From assembly GCA_039105265.1 (NCBI GenBank), contig JAPFFF010000012.1:2232001-2296000 (forward strand): 64,000 bases of DNA. Reading direction: 5' to 3'. This stretch comes from Tritrichomonas musculus. Taxonomy: Eukaryota > Parabasalia > Tritrichomonadida > Tritrichomonadidae. Below the pieces are notes generated by a model. It ran no database searches. It was not told the origin of the DNA and saw nothing but the letters and a program-made list of their open reading frames with translations. This document shows positions 18,636 to 29,599 of the stretch, one piece after another (within the stretch, counting starts at the first letter, position 1; every line of letters begins with the position of its first letter). The translations under genes and the position numbers were made by a program.

Positions 18636-21097
18636 GACCTATCCACAAATCAAAAATCGTTTGTTGAATGTTTATTGAAAATTTGGGGACGACAAACTTT
18701 TTGTGAGCATTTTAAAATTCTCAAATAATAAAATATTTGTAAAAAAGCTAATGTTTGCATCTATAAAACATTTTCGAGGACAATATTTTTAAAAAAGAAT
18801 ATTTAATTCAAATGATATGAGCAAACTATTAAAAATAGATGCAAATAGCTTATTATCCAAAATAAGTATTAATAAGAACAAAATCGACTATATCAATAAT
18901 ATACTTTATAATTCAATGTTTGATAAGAATTTGCTATTTTATTTATGTTTTCATAGATTAATTATGTAAAAATAATTATGATCATTTCGAATTTAGTAAC
19001 TAAAATTTTATTTAACCAATATTTTCATCAATCATTCTAAATAATACAATTTAAATCATATGAATTTTGCATATAACGTATTTCATGAAACTCGTAAAAA
19101 AAGTACGTTTTTTATGAAACTCGTAAAAAATAAACGTACAAATTTTCAATATAAATTTTTATTATTTATTATTTCCCCAAATTACCTCTTTTATTTATTA
19201 CTTTAATAATTATATTTGATAAATACATTTATATAAGAAATATAATAACTAATTATTGCAGTTGGTACCACGCTTGACGTGTAAAAATTTATGATTTTTT
19301 TTTCTTATTTTTTAATCAGAATTTTAACAAAATTTCTTATAGTTTCAATGTTTAAATTCGAAATAGTGAAAAATAAATATATTGAGCTTAATCGTTATTT
19401 ACACGATGATTGAATAAGTATTTCAAGCCCAATTATGAAAAAAATGAAAAATAAATATTATGATTCGCTAAGTATGAATTTTTTTGTTCAAACGATTTTC
19501 AAAGCATTTTAATATTTAAATCAAGGTATAAACAATAATTTTGACGACCTTTTTTAGCTAATATATGAGGTACTGAGATGATACTTCATCATTATTTACT
19601 CAAAGCGCATTTTAGTTCTACTAGGTTTTTCAATATTATGATGGATTATAATAATAAAATATCAATATTTAATTGCAATTCTTTATTTTACACTTTCTAA
19701 TTTTGTCGTAGAATTGAAAAAAATGACAGAAACTTTGGCTTAGAAATATTTTATAGTTTTTTCTATAAAATAATATAATATTTTAAATAATTATACATTG
19801 AAACAATTTGGTCGAGTTTTAGAAATAATAAAACATTATGAGTATAATATTATATCTATTCGTTTTTGTTCTACATGAGTTTTATTAATCAACTTTTTGA
19901 ATGTTCATTCAATTTTTTATTTTTGCTGAAAAGCACCTATCCTTTTTTTTATCATGTGTTTTTTTGCTATAATGACAAATATTAATAAGTGTAATGTTTA
20001 CAAATGCAATTTATTCATAATAATTTATGCTTTTATGTGCTAATATATTGATGATCAATAAATTCAAAAAAACACATTAATTACGCTCAGGAATATATTG
20101 AATTTGAATATTATATACAATGTTTATATATATTTTCTTAGTAATATCCTGTGAAACAGAGAAGAACCAAAATGTGCTTTGAGTAAATAATGATGAAGTA
20201 TCATCTCAGTACCTCATATATTAGCTAAAAAAGGTCGTCAAAATTATTGTTTATACCTTGATTTAAATATTAAAATGCTTTGAAAATCGTTTGAACAAAA
20301 AAATTCATACTTAGCGAATCATAATATTTATTTTTCATTTTTTTCATAATTGGGCTTGAAATACTTATTCAATCATCGTGTAAATAACGATTAAGCTCAA
20401 TATATTTATTTTTCACTATTTCGAATTTAAACATTGAAACTATAAGAAATTTTGTTAAAATTCTGATTAAAAAATAAGAAAAAAAAATCATAAATTTTTA
20501 CACGTCAAGCGTGGTACCAACTGCAATAATTAGTTATTATATTTCTTATATAAATGTATTTATCAAATATAATTATTAAAGTAATAAATAAAAGAGGTAA
20601 TTTGGGGAAATAATAAATAATAAAAATTTATATTGAAAATTTGTACGTTTATTTTTTACGAGTTTCATAAAAAACGTACTTTTTTTACGAGTTTCATGAA
20701 ATACGTTACAGCTGATTAAAACCGTAAAAATCAATTTTTTTTTCATTTTTATCCTTTTTCAAAATATTTATTCTGTTCTTTTATGACATTCAAATATAAG
20801 TTTTGATCTTTATTTAAAAACATCCAAATCATTAATTAATTTTTTTCTTTATGAAACACATATTTTTAAAATATTGGAACAAAAAAAATGAAAACACAAA
20901 GCACATAAACGTTTTGTTTTTGAACAAAACATTTACCAAAAAACTTAAAAAATTACGGACAATACAACTTATTGGCAAAGAATGGGATATTTTGAAATAA
21001 TTAAATGTTCAAGTACATAAAAATGTTCACAAAAAGTTTATTGTCCTCAAATTTTTAGTAAACGTTCAACAAACGATTTTTGATTTGTGGATAGGTC
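18636..21097. mobile_element. MITE with about 85-bp TIRs, interrupted by a foldback element
   Basis: The ends read GACCTATCCACAAATCAAAA on the left and, reverse-complemented, the same on the right. Similarity continues through CGTTTGTTGAAYGTTTA. TA flanks lie at 18634-18635 and 21098-21099. Without the nested 1.6-kb insertion the element is about 830 bp, with no ORF. Confidence 0.8.
19076..20706. mobile_element. Foldback-type element, 1.6 kb, arms of about 535 bp
   Basis: Near-perfect inverted arms (19076 to about 19610, and about 20172 to 20706) begin ACGTATTTCATGAAACTCG. TA lies at each end (19074-19075 and 20707-20708). The central loop of about 560 bp has no ORF. The two arms match closely over more than 500 bp, so the element is young, or its arms are kept alike by conversion. 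Confidence 0.88.
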
Positions 21098-21099
21098 TA

Positions 21100-21526
21100 T
21101 TATATCATGAGAAAAAACACAAAAAACATAAAAACGATTATTTTCCTTTCAATTTTTTATTTATTTATTTATTTATTATTTTTTTTTTTGGTGAAGTGTT
21201 CTCCTTCCCAATCCCACATTCTCCTCCCAAACCGATAGTACTATATATATAAATTTGATAATTGATTCGAATTGAAAGGAAATAGCAAAATAGTATCTGA
21301 ATTATGGTTGTTTGTAAAAAAATTGAAAAAAATATTTGAGCCAAAAGGTAAAAAAAGATAAATTATAATATAAATAACTAATAAAATGAAAATATTTGAT
21401 ACATTATCTTATTAGACAGTAGACAAATAACAATAATTTGGAGTTAACAAAGTAATTTGCGTGATCAGTTTTGTAAAGTTTCAAATGAATTACAAAATTT
21501 TGAATAACTTTTATCCCATTTATCAA
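21100..21526. other. AT-rich spacer
   Basis: It includes a (TTTA)n and T-run stretch near 21155-21190. No gene is seen. Confidence 0.5.
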
Positions 21527-22546
21527 TTAATATAGAAATCGCTTTTTCATTTCAATTTTCTCATCAGGGCAAGCAAACATTAAGTCTCTGACTTCTTTTC
21601 TAACTGAATTTTTTAATAGTCCGAAAACACCAACATCTAAAGGCGGTGCGATATTTGTGGCTCCTGAAGGAACAAAATGTAAAACAATGTTCAAATCTCG
21701 GGTTGCATTTCTGCTTTCTTCACAACAATTTGTTGAATGTCGATCAACCAATAAGTGGATTCGTTTATTTGGTATATGCACTCTCAGAAAGTTAAGATAT
21801 TCAATGAATATTTCAGTTCTCATCCAACTAGTTTCTAAATGAGTTGATTGATGTGGATGAGTTAAATTATCAAATTGATTACGCTCACAAAGTTCGGTTG
21901 TGCCTTTTGCAATACAGAATAATGGAATATATGTTCCATCTTCACATATAGTAGCCATAATAGTTGCATGAGCACAAACATTTCCATTTGTTTGTATATT
22001 AATTTCATCGCTTCCTTTATCAGTCCAACTTGTTATATTATTGGGAAAGATTTGAAAGTAAGTTTCATCGGCGTTTGTGACTATTTCATCACTTCCATGA
22101 GAATGTGCATTTGTTGCTTTTATGTGTGTTTTAAAAGACCTAATTTGCTCTTTAGTTGACATTCTTTTTGATTTTAAATTCATTTTCCGGCTCCTATATC
22201 CGTTTCTACATTTGAAGTTGTAAATAAAATGACCACTAAAATCTGCTTTTTTTGGACACTCCAAATCCATGCATTTAAATTCAAAGGCTTGATTGGTGAC
22301 ATTAACTAAGTTATGATCTTGAAAAAGATGTCCAACATGCGTATAATTAGTCCTGATATAATCCGCCATTCCATTTTCTTCATCATCTGTAAACAAGCTG
22401 TTACAATTAAGATAATGATTTTCATAAGGTTTCCAATTAGGATTTGCTTTGATCTGTTTTTCCCAGCTATATAAGGTACGCCCTTGGATATTTGTTTGAT
22501 TTGAAAGTTTTTTGATTACATGACGATCATGATTTTCAAAATTAAA
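21527..22546 (-). pseudogene. Degenerate pogo-like DDE transposase
   Basis: The minus-strand reading frame is open from about 22546 to 21527 but has no in-frame ATG near its beginning; the apparent start at 22396 is a TTG. The N-terminal helix-turn-helix region is visible upstream (QTNIQGRTLYSWEKQI). Catalytic regions are VTNADETYFQ, IHLLVDRHSTN and IAPPLDVGVFG, so all three acidic positions of the DDD triad are present. The C terminus ends early (KKRFLY) compared with relatives, and no TIRs were found. The copy lacks a start and is probably dead. It is related to the transposase at 5034 by motif order and not by close identity. Confidence 0.75.
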
Positions 22547-22980
22547 TTATCTAAAAACATGTGTGAACAGTTATTTTTGATATCATTTAATAATCAATTT
22601 GATTTTTATTATAATAATCAACTATTTTTTATTTAAAAATTTCTGTTTTGAAAATATAGTTTTTTATAAAAAAGTAGTTAACTTCTATCATATTAACTAT
22701 TTTTTGCCAATGGTTGGGGAAATACAAGGGAAAAAGACTTTTCTATTCAATTTTTTATCAAAAAAATTAAAATAAATATTTCATATCACATATCATACAT
22801 GCATGTTTCAATTACTTACGACATTTTGTTTTTATACATTCATTTCCTGAGATTCTCATGCATTGCAATTTTATTTCTTCCTGATTCTCGAAGTAACACG
22901 GTAAATTCATAAATTGTTTATATAAAAAAACATTTCATATCACATGTCATACTTTTTTTTAATTATGAATTTAAAAATAA
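22547..22980. other. AT-rich spacer with a short repeated word
   Basis: CATTTCATATCACATRTCATAC occurs in two near copies, one near 22780 and one near 22933. No gene is seen. Confidence 0.45.
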
Positions 22981-25008
22981 TGTTGTGAACCAAATTGCAA
23001 ATTTCAAATAGCATACAATCGAAGAGTTTCAAACAAAAGTAAAGATGGATATTATTTAGTTAATAAAGGAACTTGTTTAGAACACCAGGATAACTGCCCA
23101 AATTCAATTACAAACGTGAACCAAACAAAAGATCCTAAATATCTTTCAAAACAAATTTTACCTTTGTTTGAAAAAGGTTCTCCGAGTTTAAATGAAATAA
23201 AAAATACTATACAGTGCTTTAATATTGAAATTTAACTACATTAGAATTAAAATACATCAAAAAACTCGCTAAAAAACACTTTTTCAAAGAAGCGTCATCA
23301 ATTTTATCTCAATTAATTGAATTTTGCAAAAATTTGGTTTCGGTACATAATTGGAAATTTGACATAGAATTTGTTGATGGCATGCTTGATTCAATTATTT
23401 TATTCCCGCCTTGGTTTGAAAATTAAATAAAATACTATTACAATCCATTAATAGTTGATGCTACTTTTTCTGTAGAAAATTTGAGGTTTATTTCATGTGT
23501 CGTTGTAGATGGAGAATCAAATACGTAGGCGATAGGTTTGGTTATCAGAGGAACTGAATATACGAAAGGATATTCAAAACTTTTTCAATTCATTTCAAAA
23601 GTGATAGGAAACGAATCTATTACAATAATTGCTGACATGGCATGTTGTATAAGAAAAGCAGCTAATGAATGTTTTAAAATTTTCCATTTTATATTTGGTT
23701 TTTATCATTTTAAACAAAACTTTTTGAAAAAAATTCAATTTAAACCATCAGAACAATTGTGGTTATATTTTCAACAGTATATGAAGTGAGAAATCTCTTA
23801 CGATTTTTTCCCCGATCAATGGATTAAAGAAGAATCACACATTAATTATGAACTTAAAGGTTTGGAATACTTATGTACGGTTGCACAAACTTTTTCGCCA
23901 ACATTTCAAACATGCAAAAGGGGAATGGTTTCATCACATAGAATAGAAATGCTTAAGGAAATTGTAGGACCAAATATGATATGAATTTTATGTGTAAATA
24001 TCTCCTTAAATAATTTGTAATTGTAGTTCTAAAATATATTATTATATTATATATTTGATATTTATTAAAATAAATCAATAATAAATGAGATCCCTTATGT
24101 ATATGAAAGAAAAGCATCCAAATTAAAAATGACATTAAAATAAATAGAACATCAGAACGACTTTATTAATCAAAAAATAAATGGTTTTTATTAAATATAT
24201 ACATGCTTGCTCACTTTTCCTATTGACCAAAATTGCATAATTTGAAAAAAATTAATGATCATCAATATTCTTAAAAAATTTGTTATACTTTTTTCTTAAA
24301 TAGAGTTTAATTTTGGGATATTTGTAAGTTTACTATAATATTATTTATTGCATACTTTAAAATTCAATTTTAATGAGGTTATTAAAAAAAGTGTTTTTAG
24401 CCAAATTCATAACTTTCAAATGAATAGAAGTATGCGAATTCACAAATGTAGCACTTGAACTATTAATCTATCAAAATTAATCATTTGTTGAATATTTCCT
24501 ATTGAGTATTTTTTAAATTCATTTACTTTTTTATTCAAAAATTTATACTTCAACAGGTCCGATATCATAAAAATTGAATGACAGCAAATTGTCTTCTGGA
24601 ATAATTTTTGAAATTATTGGTAAAATAGTATTATATATTTTATTGTTAATGCAATTTAATTGATAAAGTTTTGTGATAATAAATATTAAATGAGATATTT
24701 TACATACAAAAAAGAGATTATATTTGGTCCTACCACGTCCATAATAATCTTATTAAAAAAATGGAAATACAGTATATGAAATGTTAAGACAGCTTTTTAA
24801 TATATCTACAAGTTGTTTTGAAAAAAGTGCCACAATTACTTATCTATCAAATCGTTTTTTAACGAATTATGCTGAAAATAAACTCAATGAAATAATAAAA
24901 GTCGAATATACATGTGAGAAAATAAATGAAACATTGCATTTCAAAAAAAGTGACACAGAATGCGGATGTTATATTGGGCACGATTTAGGAATTCCGTGTC
25001 CATATACA
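22981..25008 (+). pseudogene. Mutator-like (MULE) transposase relic with SWIM zinc finger
   Basis: Pieces in order: a DNA-binding-like N-terminal stretch (about 23000-23220); the start of the catalytic domain (PLIVDATFSVENLRF, about 23450); IADMACCIRKAANECF followed by FHFIFGFYHFKQNF (23600-23720), which is the usual MULE D...H region; and a SWIM finger CGCYIGHDLGIPCPY (about 24960-25005). Stops fall at about 23233, 23425, 23528 and 23787. A 764-bp MITE (23967-24730) sits between the catalytic part and the finger. Right after the finger the sequence joins Polinton DNA, so the 3' end is lost. This is an old DNA-transposon relic. Confidence 0.7.
23967..24730. mobile_element. 764-bp MITE inside the MULE relic
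   Basis: Ends read GGACCAAATATGAT on the left and ATATTTGGTCC on the right, inverted, with TA at 23965-23966 and 24731-24732. The TIRs are short (about 14 bp) and the interior is AT-rich without ORF. Confidence 0.65.
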
Positions 25009-25265
25009 ATAAGGTTAACCTTCATATCTGCTCGAATAAATCCATTATATATATCTGAAGTATTATGAGTATTAGGAGAGATAATACATGTTGTATATGA
25101 ACCACTCTTAATTGGTGGTGATGGTGAATACGAAGTTTGTGGATTTAATGAGTATGCCTTATTTGTATCACTAAGTGCTATGCAATTATCGACAACATCA
25201 AAATAAGATGCAATCTGGGTACAAACCTCTGCTGAGGTTTTCATATAGGATTCCTTGTTGAGCAT
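25009..25265 (-). other. Polinton gene remnant, unrecognised
   Basis: A minus-strand coding remnant at the left edge of the Polinton block (MLNKESYMKTSAEVCTQI...). It reads away from the other genes into the MULE junction. I do not recognise the family; a virion-type protein is possible from its place in the block. Confidence 0.35.
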
Positions 25266-25282
25266 TTTAGATGGAAAAAAAT

Positions 25283-25870
25283 TTACATCATATCTTCAAA
25301 TATGCGATTTCTCCTACCAATAGGTCTCATAGATATATATTGAGGTTCTTCAGGTTCTTCTTGAGGTATATATTGAAGTTCTTCAGGTTCTTCTTGAGGT
25401 ATATATTGAGGTTCTTCAGGATCATATTGTTGTCTTGATTTACTCATCCTTTTATCAACAACCTCCTTTATCATACGTCTCTGTTCTTTCTTCTCTCGAC
25501 TTATCTTCATTTCTTCACCTAGTGATTTTAGCTGTTTTAGTATTTTCTCATTCACAGTAGGGTCATAAACTTGGCTTTGTTGAGTTTTTCGAGGTTTTGG
25601 AGGTTTTCGTGCAGCTTTCGAACTTAATGGCTTTCTTGGCTTTTCTTCAAGTTCCTCGTGTTCTTCACTGTCTGAGTTTTCTTGAGGATCTTCATTTTTT
25701 TCACTTTCTGAGTTTTCTTGATATTCTCGAGTTATTGGAGTTTTTCGCTGTTTTATAATATACTTGTCTTTGGTTTTTGTAGGTAAAACTTCCCAATCTG
25801 GATCATCCCTTCCATTTAGCCATCTATGAATAACTGCAAGTCTCTTAGAACCTGTTTGATGTTTTGACAT
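25283..25870 (-). CDS. Polinton protein, charged and low-complexity
   Basis: A 195-residue hydrophilic product with Glu/Lys/Ser-rich middle and a C-terminal run of three near repeats of EEPEExQYIPQ. A basic segment (EKPRKPLSSKAARKPPKPRK) lies in between. Charged linker-like proteins of this kind are frequent in Maverick copies. No enzyme motif is seen. It is part of the fossil. Confidence 0.55.
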   Translation of the reverse strand: MSKHQTGSKRLAVIHRWLNGRDDPDWEVLPTKTKDKYIIKQRKTPITREYQENSESEKNEDPQENSDSEEHEELEEKPRKPLSSKAARKPPKPRKTQQSQVYDPTVNEKILKQLKSLGEEMKISREKKEQRRMIKEVVDKRMSKSRQQYDPEEPQYIPQEEPEELQYIPQEEPEEPQYISMRPIGRRNRIFEDMM

Positions 25871-25916
25871 TTAAAATAAACAAAAAGTCCATAAATTTAG
25901 TTTTATTGAGTTTTCA

Positions 25917-26252
25917 TTAGATGTAGGTTCTCGCCCGATTGTTGGTAGTAAATTCACTCTCTTGTAATGATCTAGACGAAAATGTTGGCTTTTCAAGAGG
26001 TGCCCCAACTGATTCACCTTTTGCAGATTTATTAATTGATGATAAGGCAGTTTTCACTTTTCCATCTGGGACATATTTTAATGCTGTGTCAGCTATGTTT
26101 GCTAATCTATTTCTTGTATTATCGCTCAAGTAGCTTTCACCAAGACCTCTCGCAACTGAACCAATAACACCAGCATGCTTGGTTAATCCACCTGCTGAAG
26201 CATCCAATAGTTTACTTGCAAGACCTCCAGCAAAACTATCTGCTGCTCCCAT
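25917..26252 (-). CDS. Polinton small Gly/Ala-rich protein
   Basis: A 111-residue product with an amphipathic Gly/Ala/Leu N-terminal half (ADSFAGGLASKLLDASAGGL). It resembles the small membrane-active virion peptides of adenovirus-like elements in style only. It sits between the charged protein and the ATPase gene. It is part of the fossil. Confidence 0.45.
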   Translation of the reverse strand: MGAADSFAGGLASKLLDASAGGLTKHAGVIGSVARGLGESYLSDNTRNRLANIADTALKYVPDGKVKTALSSINKSAKGESVGAPLEKPTFSSRSLQESEFTTNNRARTYI

Positions 26253-26389
26253 TAATAACTTGCCACCTAGTCCTACTCCTCCTTTTATTATCTCTTGTCA
26301 TGGAGAAAATTGTTGCTTTTTGGAATAATTTGGCTTCCAATAATCTTCTACTGAATGACGTTCAATTCCCATTTTTAAAAAATAAAAAA

Positions 26390-27256
26390 TTATTTGAAAT
26401 AGTACTTATTAGCAGAAATATTCATTACGAATTTTTCATGTGGTTCTTTATGTTGTAAGTATTCAGCTACTGTCTGCTTAGTATTTAATGAGTTATTAGT
26501 TTGTTGCAACAAGATAGTAAAATCTTCCTCACTATATCCTGTATAACATATGATATCTGTTGCTAACCTTTTAGCATTCATATGAACAAATCGAATAGTT
26601 TGGATAGCCATGATACATGTTAAATTATAGTGTCTTGTATTGGTTAACAACTTGATAAATTCACTATTTCCATTCTTTAATAAATCACTACCTGCATAAT
26701 CATCTAGTATCAATAATGTTTTACATGGATATGATGATGTTTCATACTTGACGAGCTCATTTGCTATATAGATTCTTTTATCATTGAGCTCATTTAAATG
26801 ATGCTTCTCAATGAGCCTCCTCATTTCGTCATTGGTATCTTTCATTCGAGATAATACATATTTGACAATAGCATAATACTTTATCTTTCTTCGAAGATAT
26901 CTTTTAAGATAACTCATAAATTCTCTTTCCTTTACATAATCGATTCTTGATTGTATTTGTTTATTAAGTGTTTCAGCAGTTTTATGCATTTTACCAGAGC
27001 TTGAGCAAAATATTATCTTTTGGTAGTATGGATGTTTAAACAACCTCTCTGTTATCATAATATGTCTCCATATCCAAAAACTTTTATCAGCACCTGGTTT
27101 ACCAATTAAAAAGTATATACCATTTGGGCTAAAAGGATAATTAGGTGATAATGGTTTAATCAAAGCACCATCTATCTCTTTCATGTTCTTCCGTAAGGTC
27201 TCTTTAATCAATGTTTCTACTTTATTTATGAGTTCTGCATTTGGGGGTTCATCCAT
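26390..27256 (-). CDS. Polinton A32/FtsK-type packaging ATPase
   Basis: The 288-residue product has a Walker A-like loop in FLIGKPGADKS (about residue 52), a Walker B in TLLILDDYAG, and NTRHYNLTCIMAIQT as the sensor-like strand that follows. This is the order of the poxvirus A32/Polinton DNA-packaging ATPases, which pump DNA into the capsid. It directly follows the integrase gene on the same strand, a common Maverick neighbour. It is part of the fossil. Confidence 0.85.
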   Translation of the reverse strand: MDEPPNAELINKVETLIKETLRKNMKEIDGALIKPLSPNYPFSPNGIYFLIGKPGADKSFWIWRHIMITERLFKHPYYQKIIFCSSSGKMHKTAETLNKQIQSRIDYVKEREFMSYLKRYLRRKIKYYAIVKYVLSRMKDTNDEMRRLIEKHHLNELNDKRIYIANELVKYETSSYPCKTLLILDDYAGSDLLKNGNSEFIKLLTNTRHYNLTCIMAIQTIRFVHMNAKRLATDIICYTGYSEEDFTILLQQTNNSLNTKQTVAEYLQHKEPHEKFVMNISANKYYFK

Positions 27257-27266
27257 TTACAAATTT

Positions 27267-28421
27267 TTAAATGTATTTCATAATTTTATCTGGTATTGGT
27301 TTGCCCTCAACCTTTTGACCTGCTTTATTTTGTCGTTCATAATTTTTCTTTTGTTCCAACCAACATTGTCTTTCTGCTGTACCAAGAACCAATGGATTAC
27401 CTCTCCTTACATTTCTAATGGTTTCTCTAGCAAAGGCATCATCACCTTCGACTCCTTCCCATTTTAAATCATACTTACCAGTATCTTCATCAAAGTTATA
27501 TATTTGTTCAATAATACCTTCTTTACCTTCATCTAGTCTTTCAGCTACTTTAATCCTTTTGTCTCTTGTCCTTAACAACCTATATCCAGGGAATGAACTA
27601 GTTGAACCATCTTTGGACCTAACCACAAACTGGTTACCTTTTTGCGAGTCAACTATATAAGACTCATTGGACAAATTACTTCTTCTTTTACCAAATGGTT
27701 CTTTTTCGAGTACTAACCTGACCTTCTCACCTGGATTAAAATGGTATGGATTAATGCGTACATTCTTTTGTATGTACTTTATTTCATCCTCTGGAGTAAT
27801 ATCATTAGGTGCTTTATTATCCAAAGACCTATGAGGAGAGTTATTATATATGTTCACCAAATCATGCATCTCCTTTGGTTCAATAAACCTATTTTCACCA
27901 ATAGCATCTCTTATGGTTCTCATAAATCTATTAATAATGCCAAGTACATTATGGTTATTCTCAGTAGTTGTTCGGTATTTTATGTTCTTCTCTCTCATGA
28001 AGTCTAAGGCTGTTGATGATAAATATGCTGCATCCTCATCACTTGTTATCGAATATACATGAGGTACATCATTAACAAATTTATGAAGTGCTGTTAATAC
28101 TTCTCTTGCTCCTTTACCATTCATAGGATATGCATATGCTTTTCTGGTGTTGATATTGATGAACATTAGATAATTCAACCCACCTTCCTCTTTATTATTA
28201 ATGAAGGTATCCATTTGATAACCATGAGGATGTTTGGATACAATAGGTATATATTGTGCTTTAGGTACTCTCTTATCATGTACTACTCTTTCATCAAAGT
28301 ATTTCTTTGCTTCGTCTTCATTTAGATTCTCTTGTTTTGCCATGCTAAGGTATTTGTCCAAGATCTTCCATTTAGCTTTGTTGTATAATTTTTCATATGG
28401 GATTGGTTCTTCTTTACTCAT
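27267..28421 (-). CDS. Polinton retroviral-type integrase
   Basis: The 384-residue product has an RNase H-fold DDE integrase core (YQMDTFINN; SITSDEDAAYLS; the NRFMRTIRDAIGE region), followed by NNSPHRSLDNKAPNDI, which is typical of integrases. The C-terminal part resembles a chromodomain (GIIEQIYNFDEDTGKYDLKW). It belongs to the Maverick integrase family, which inserts the element and makes 6-bp duplications. It starts 6 bp from the neighbouring gene on the same strand. It is part of the fossil. Confidence 0.9.
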   Translation of the reverse strand: MSKEEPIPYEKLYNKAKWKILDKYLSMAKQENLNEDEAKKYFDERVVHDKRVPKAQYIPIVSKHPHGYQMDTFINNKEEGGLNYLMFININTRKAYAYPMNGKGAREVLTALHKFVNDVPHVYSITSDEDAAYLSSTALDFMREKNIKYRTTTENNHNVLGIINRFMRTIRDAIGENRFIEPKEMHDLVNIYNNSPHRSLDNKAPNDITPEDEIKYIQKNVRINPYHFNPGEKVRLVLEKEPFGKRRSNLSNESYIVDSQKGNQFVVRSKDGSTSSFPGYRLLRTRDKRIKVAERLDEGKEGIIEQIYNFDEDTGKYDLKWEGVEGDDAFARETIRNVRRGNPLVLGTAERQCWLEQKKNYERQNKAGQKVEGKPIPDKIMKYI

Positions 28422-28427
28422 TTATTT

Positions 28428-29183
28428 TTAAATAAACATCTTATCGTATTGAAGGAATTGCATTTCGATAACAAATGAATCATTTGGAGGTAGTTTGGTT
28501 GGACAATTATAATGAGCATCACTATAGAAGTCTATCCAAAACCTTTGGTCTATTGAGTTTAATTTGAAGTACTTAATAGGACTATATTCAACATCACTAT
28601 CTCCAATATAGTTATGTAATGCATGTTGACCTATCGATGAATATATTTTGCATGATTGTCTGTCCCATATATTATCAAATATCAATTCCTTGTTCCATGT
28701 TTGATAATTTTCTGGTTTATTTTGAAATATGCCATTACCTATATTAAACACATCTGCAAAGTCTTCATTCCAGGATTTAAGTTGAAAAAAGTTCATATAT
28801 GGTGCCGTATACTCCCAATCTCGTTCATTCTTACTATTGGTATAGTAGTATTTTTGATTCCCTGCTTTATTCCTTTCTGTATAAATGATTTCATGAAAAC
28901 CATTTTTATCATAGTATCCATCTGTTTGTATATCCTTATCCTGTATATCATCATCATTTTGTACAAATTTATCTAATGAAGAAGTTTTAATGTATGACTT
29001 GAATGCACGATTAACTGCATCAAAAAATCCACGTAAATTTCCATCGACTGACACCCAATCAATGACTTTGAAGCACCCATATTCATGATTCGTACCAGTT
29101 ACATAGTCTTCTTTTAGTGTTCCACCACAAACAAACTCATATGTTTTCTTATGTATCTTATATATTTCAATCTCTACTTCCAT
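28428..29183 (-). CDS. Polinton protein of unknown role, possibly virion-type
   Basis: The 251-residue product is rich in aromatic residues and predicted beta strands by eye (KYFKLNSIDQRFWIDFYSD, KLPPNDSFVIEMQFLQYD). It lies just upstream of the integrase. A capsid or attachment-protein role is possible from context only; no family is recognised. It is part of the fossil. Confidence 0.5.
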   Translation of the reverse strand: MEVEIEIYKIHKKTYEFVCGGTLKEDYVTGTNHEYGCFKVIDWVSVDGNLRGFFDAVNRAFKSYIKTSSLDKFVQNDDDIQDKDIQTDGYYDKNGFHEIIYTERNKAGNQKYYYTNSKNERDWEYTAPYMNFFQLKSWNEDFADVFNIGNGIFQNKPENYQTWNKELIFDNIWDRQSCKIYSSIGQHALHNYIGDSDVEYSPIKYFKLNSIDQRFWIDFYSDAHYNCPTKLPPNDSFVIEMQFLQYDKMFI

Positions 29184-29401
29184 TTTGCGTCTTCTCTTAA
29201 TGATATGTGCTGAACGAATACCAACAATAGATTCACCTTAGTAGTATATACTAGTGGGTTTCCGTAGGGCTTCGGCTAACACCGGGTAGCCTCGCCCTCA
29301 CGTCAACGCGAACTAGTTAAAAAAAAAAATAAAAAAAAAAAATTAATAAAATATTTTTCACAAAGAAGCCTCTTTATTGTAAACGGCTTGGGTACCACCT
29401 C

Positions 29402-29495
29402 TAGAAGCCTCTTAGTAGCGAAGAAGCATCTTTTTGTGAAGTGAGAAGCCTCTTAGTAGCGAAGAAGCATCTTTATGCGAAGTGAGAAGCCTCTT
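29402..29495. repeat. 41-bp tandem repeat
   Basis: AGAAGCCTCTTAGTAGCGAA followed by GAAGCATCTTT occurs in two complete near-identical units, with partial units on either side (from about 29367 to 29500). It lies in non-coding DNA just inside the left inverted repeat. Confidence 0.75.
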
Positions 29496-29599
29496 TTATG
29501 GTGTGGCTTTGACTTGCTTTAGATAGTATTCAGTAAATTGTATATTTCCAGAGCCCTTTAATTGAAAATCGATACGTGGAAATTCATATTCAAAATCTC

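Larger units (their letters stand above)
25009..29249 (-). mobile_element. Polinton/Maverick fossil, AT-rich block with integrase and ATPase
   Basis: The minus-strand genes at 25283-29183 include an integrase and an A32-type ATPase, the pair that defines Polintons. The left edge abuts the MULE relic with no terminal repeat visible, so the copy is incomplete. The right edge is taken at the inverted repeat starting at 29250. The element is broken in a few places and looks of moderate age. Base composition matches the host. Confidence 0.8.

Noticed and set aside
27741-28062. Plus-strand ORFs over the integrase
   Set aside because: Antisense shadows of a strong integrase gene.
29402-29495. CRISPR-like short repeats
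   Set aside because: Only two complete head-to-tail units with no spacers; a simple tandem repeat.
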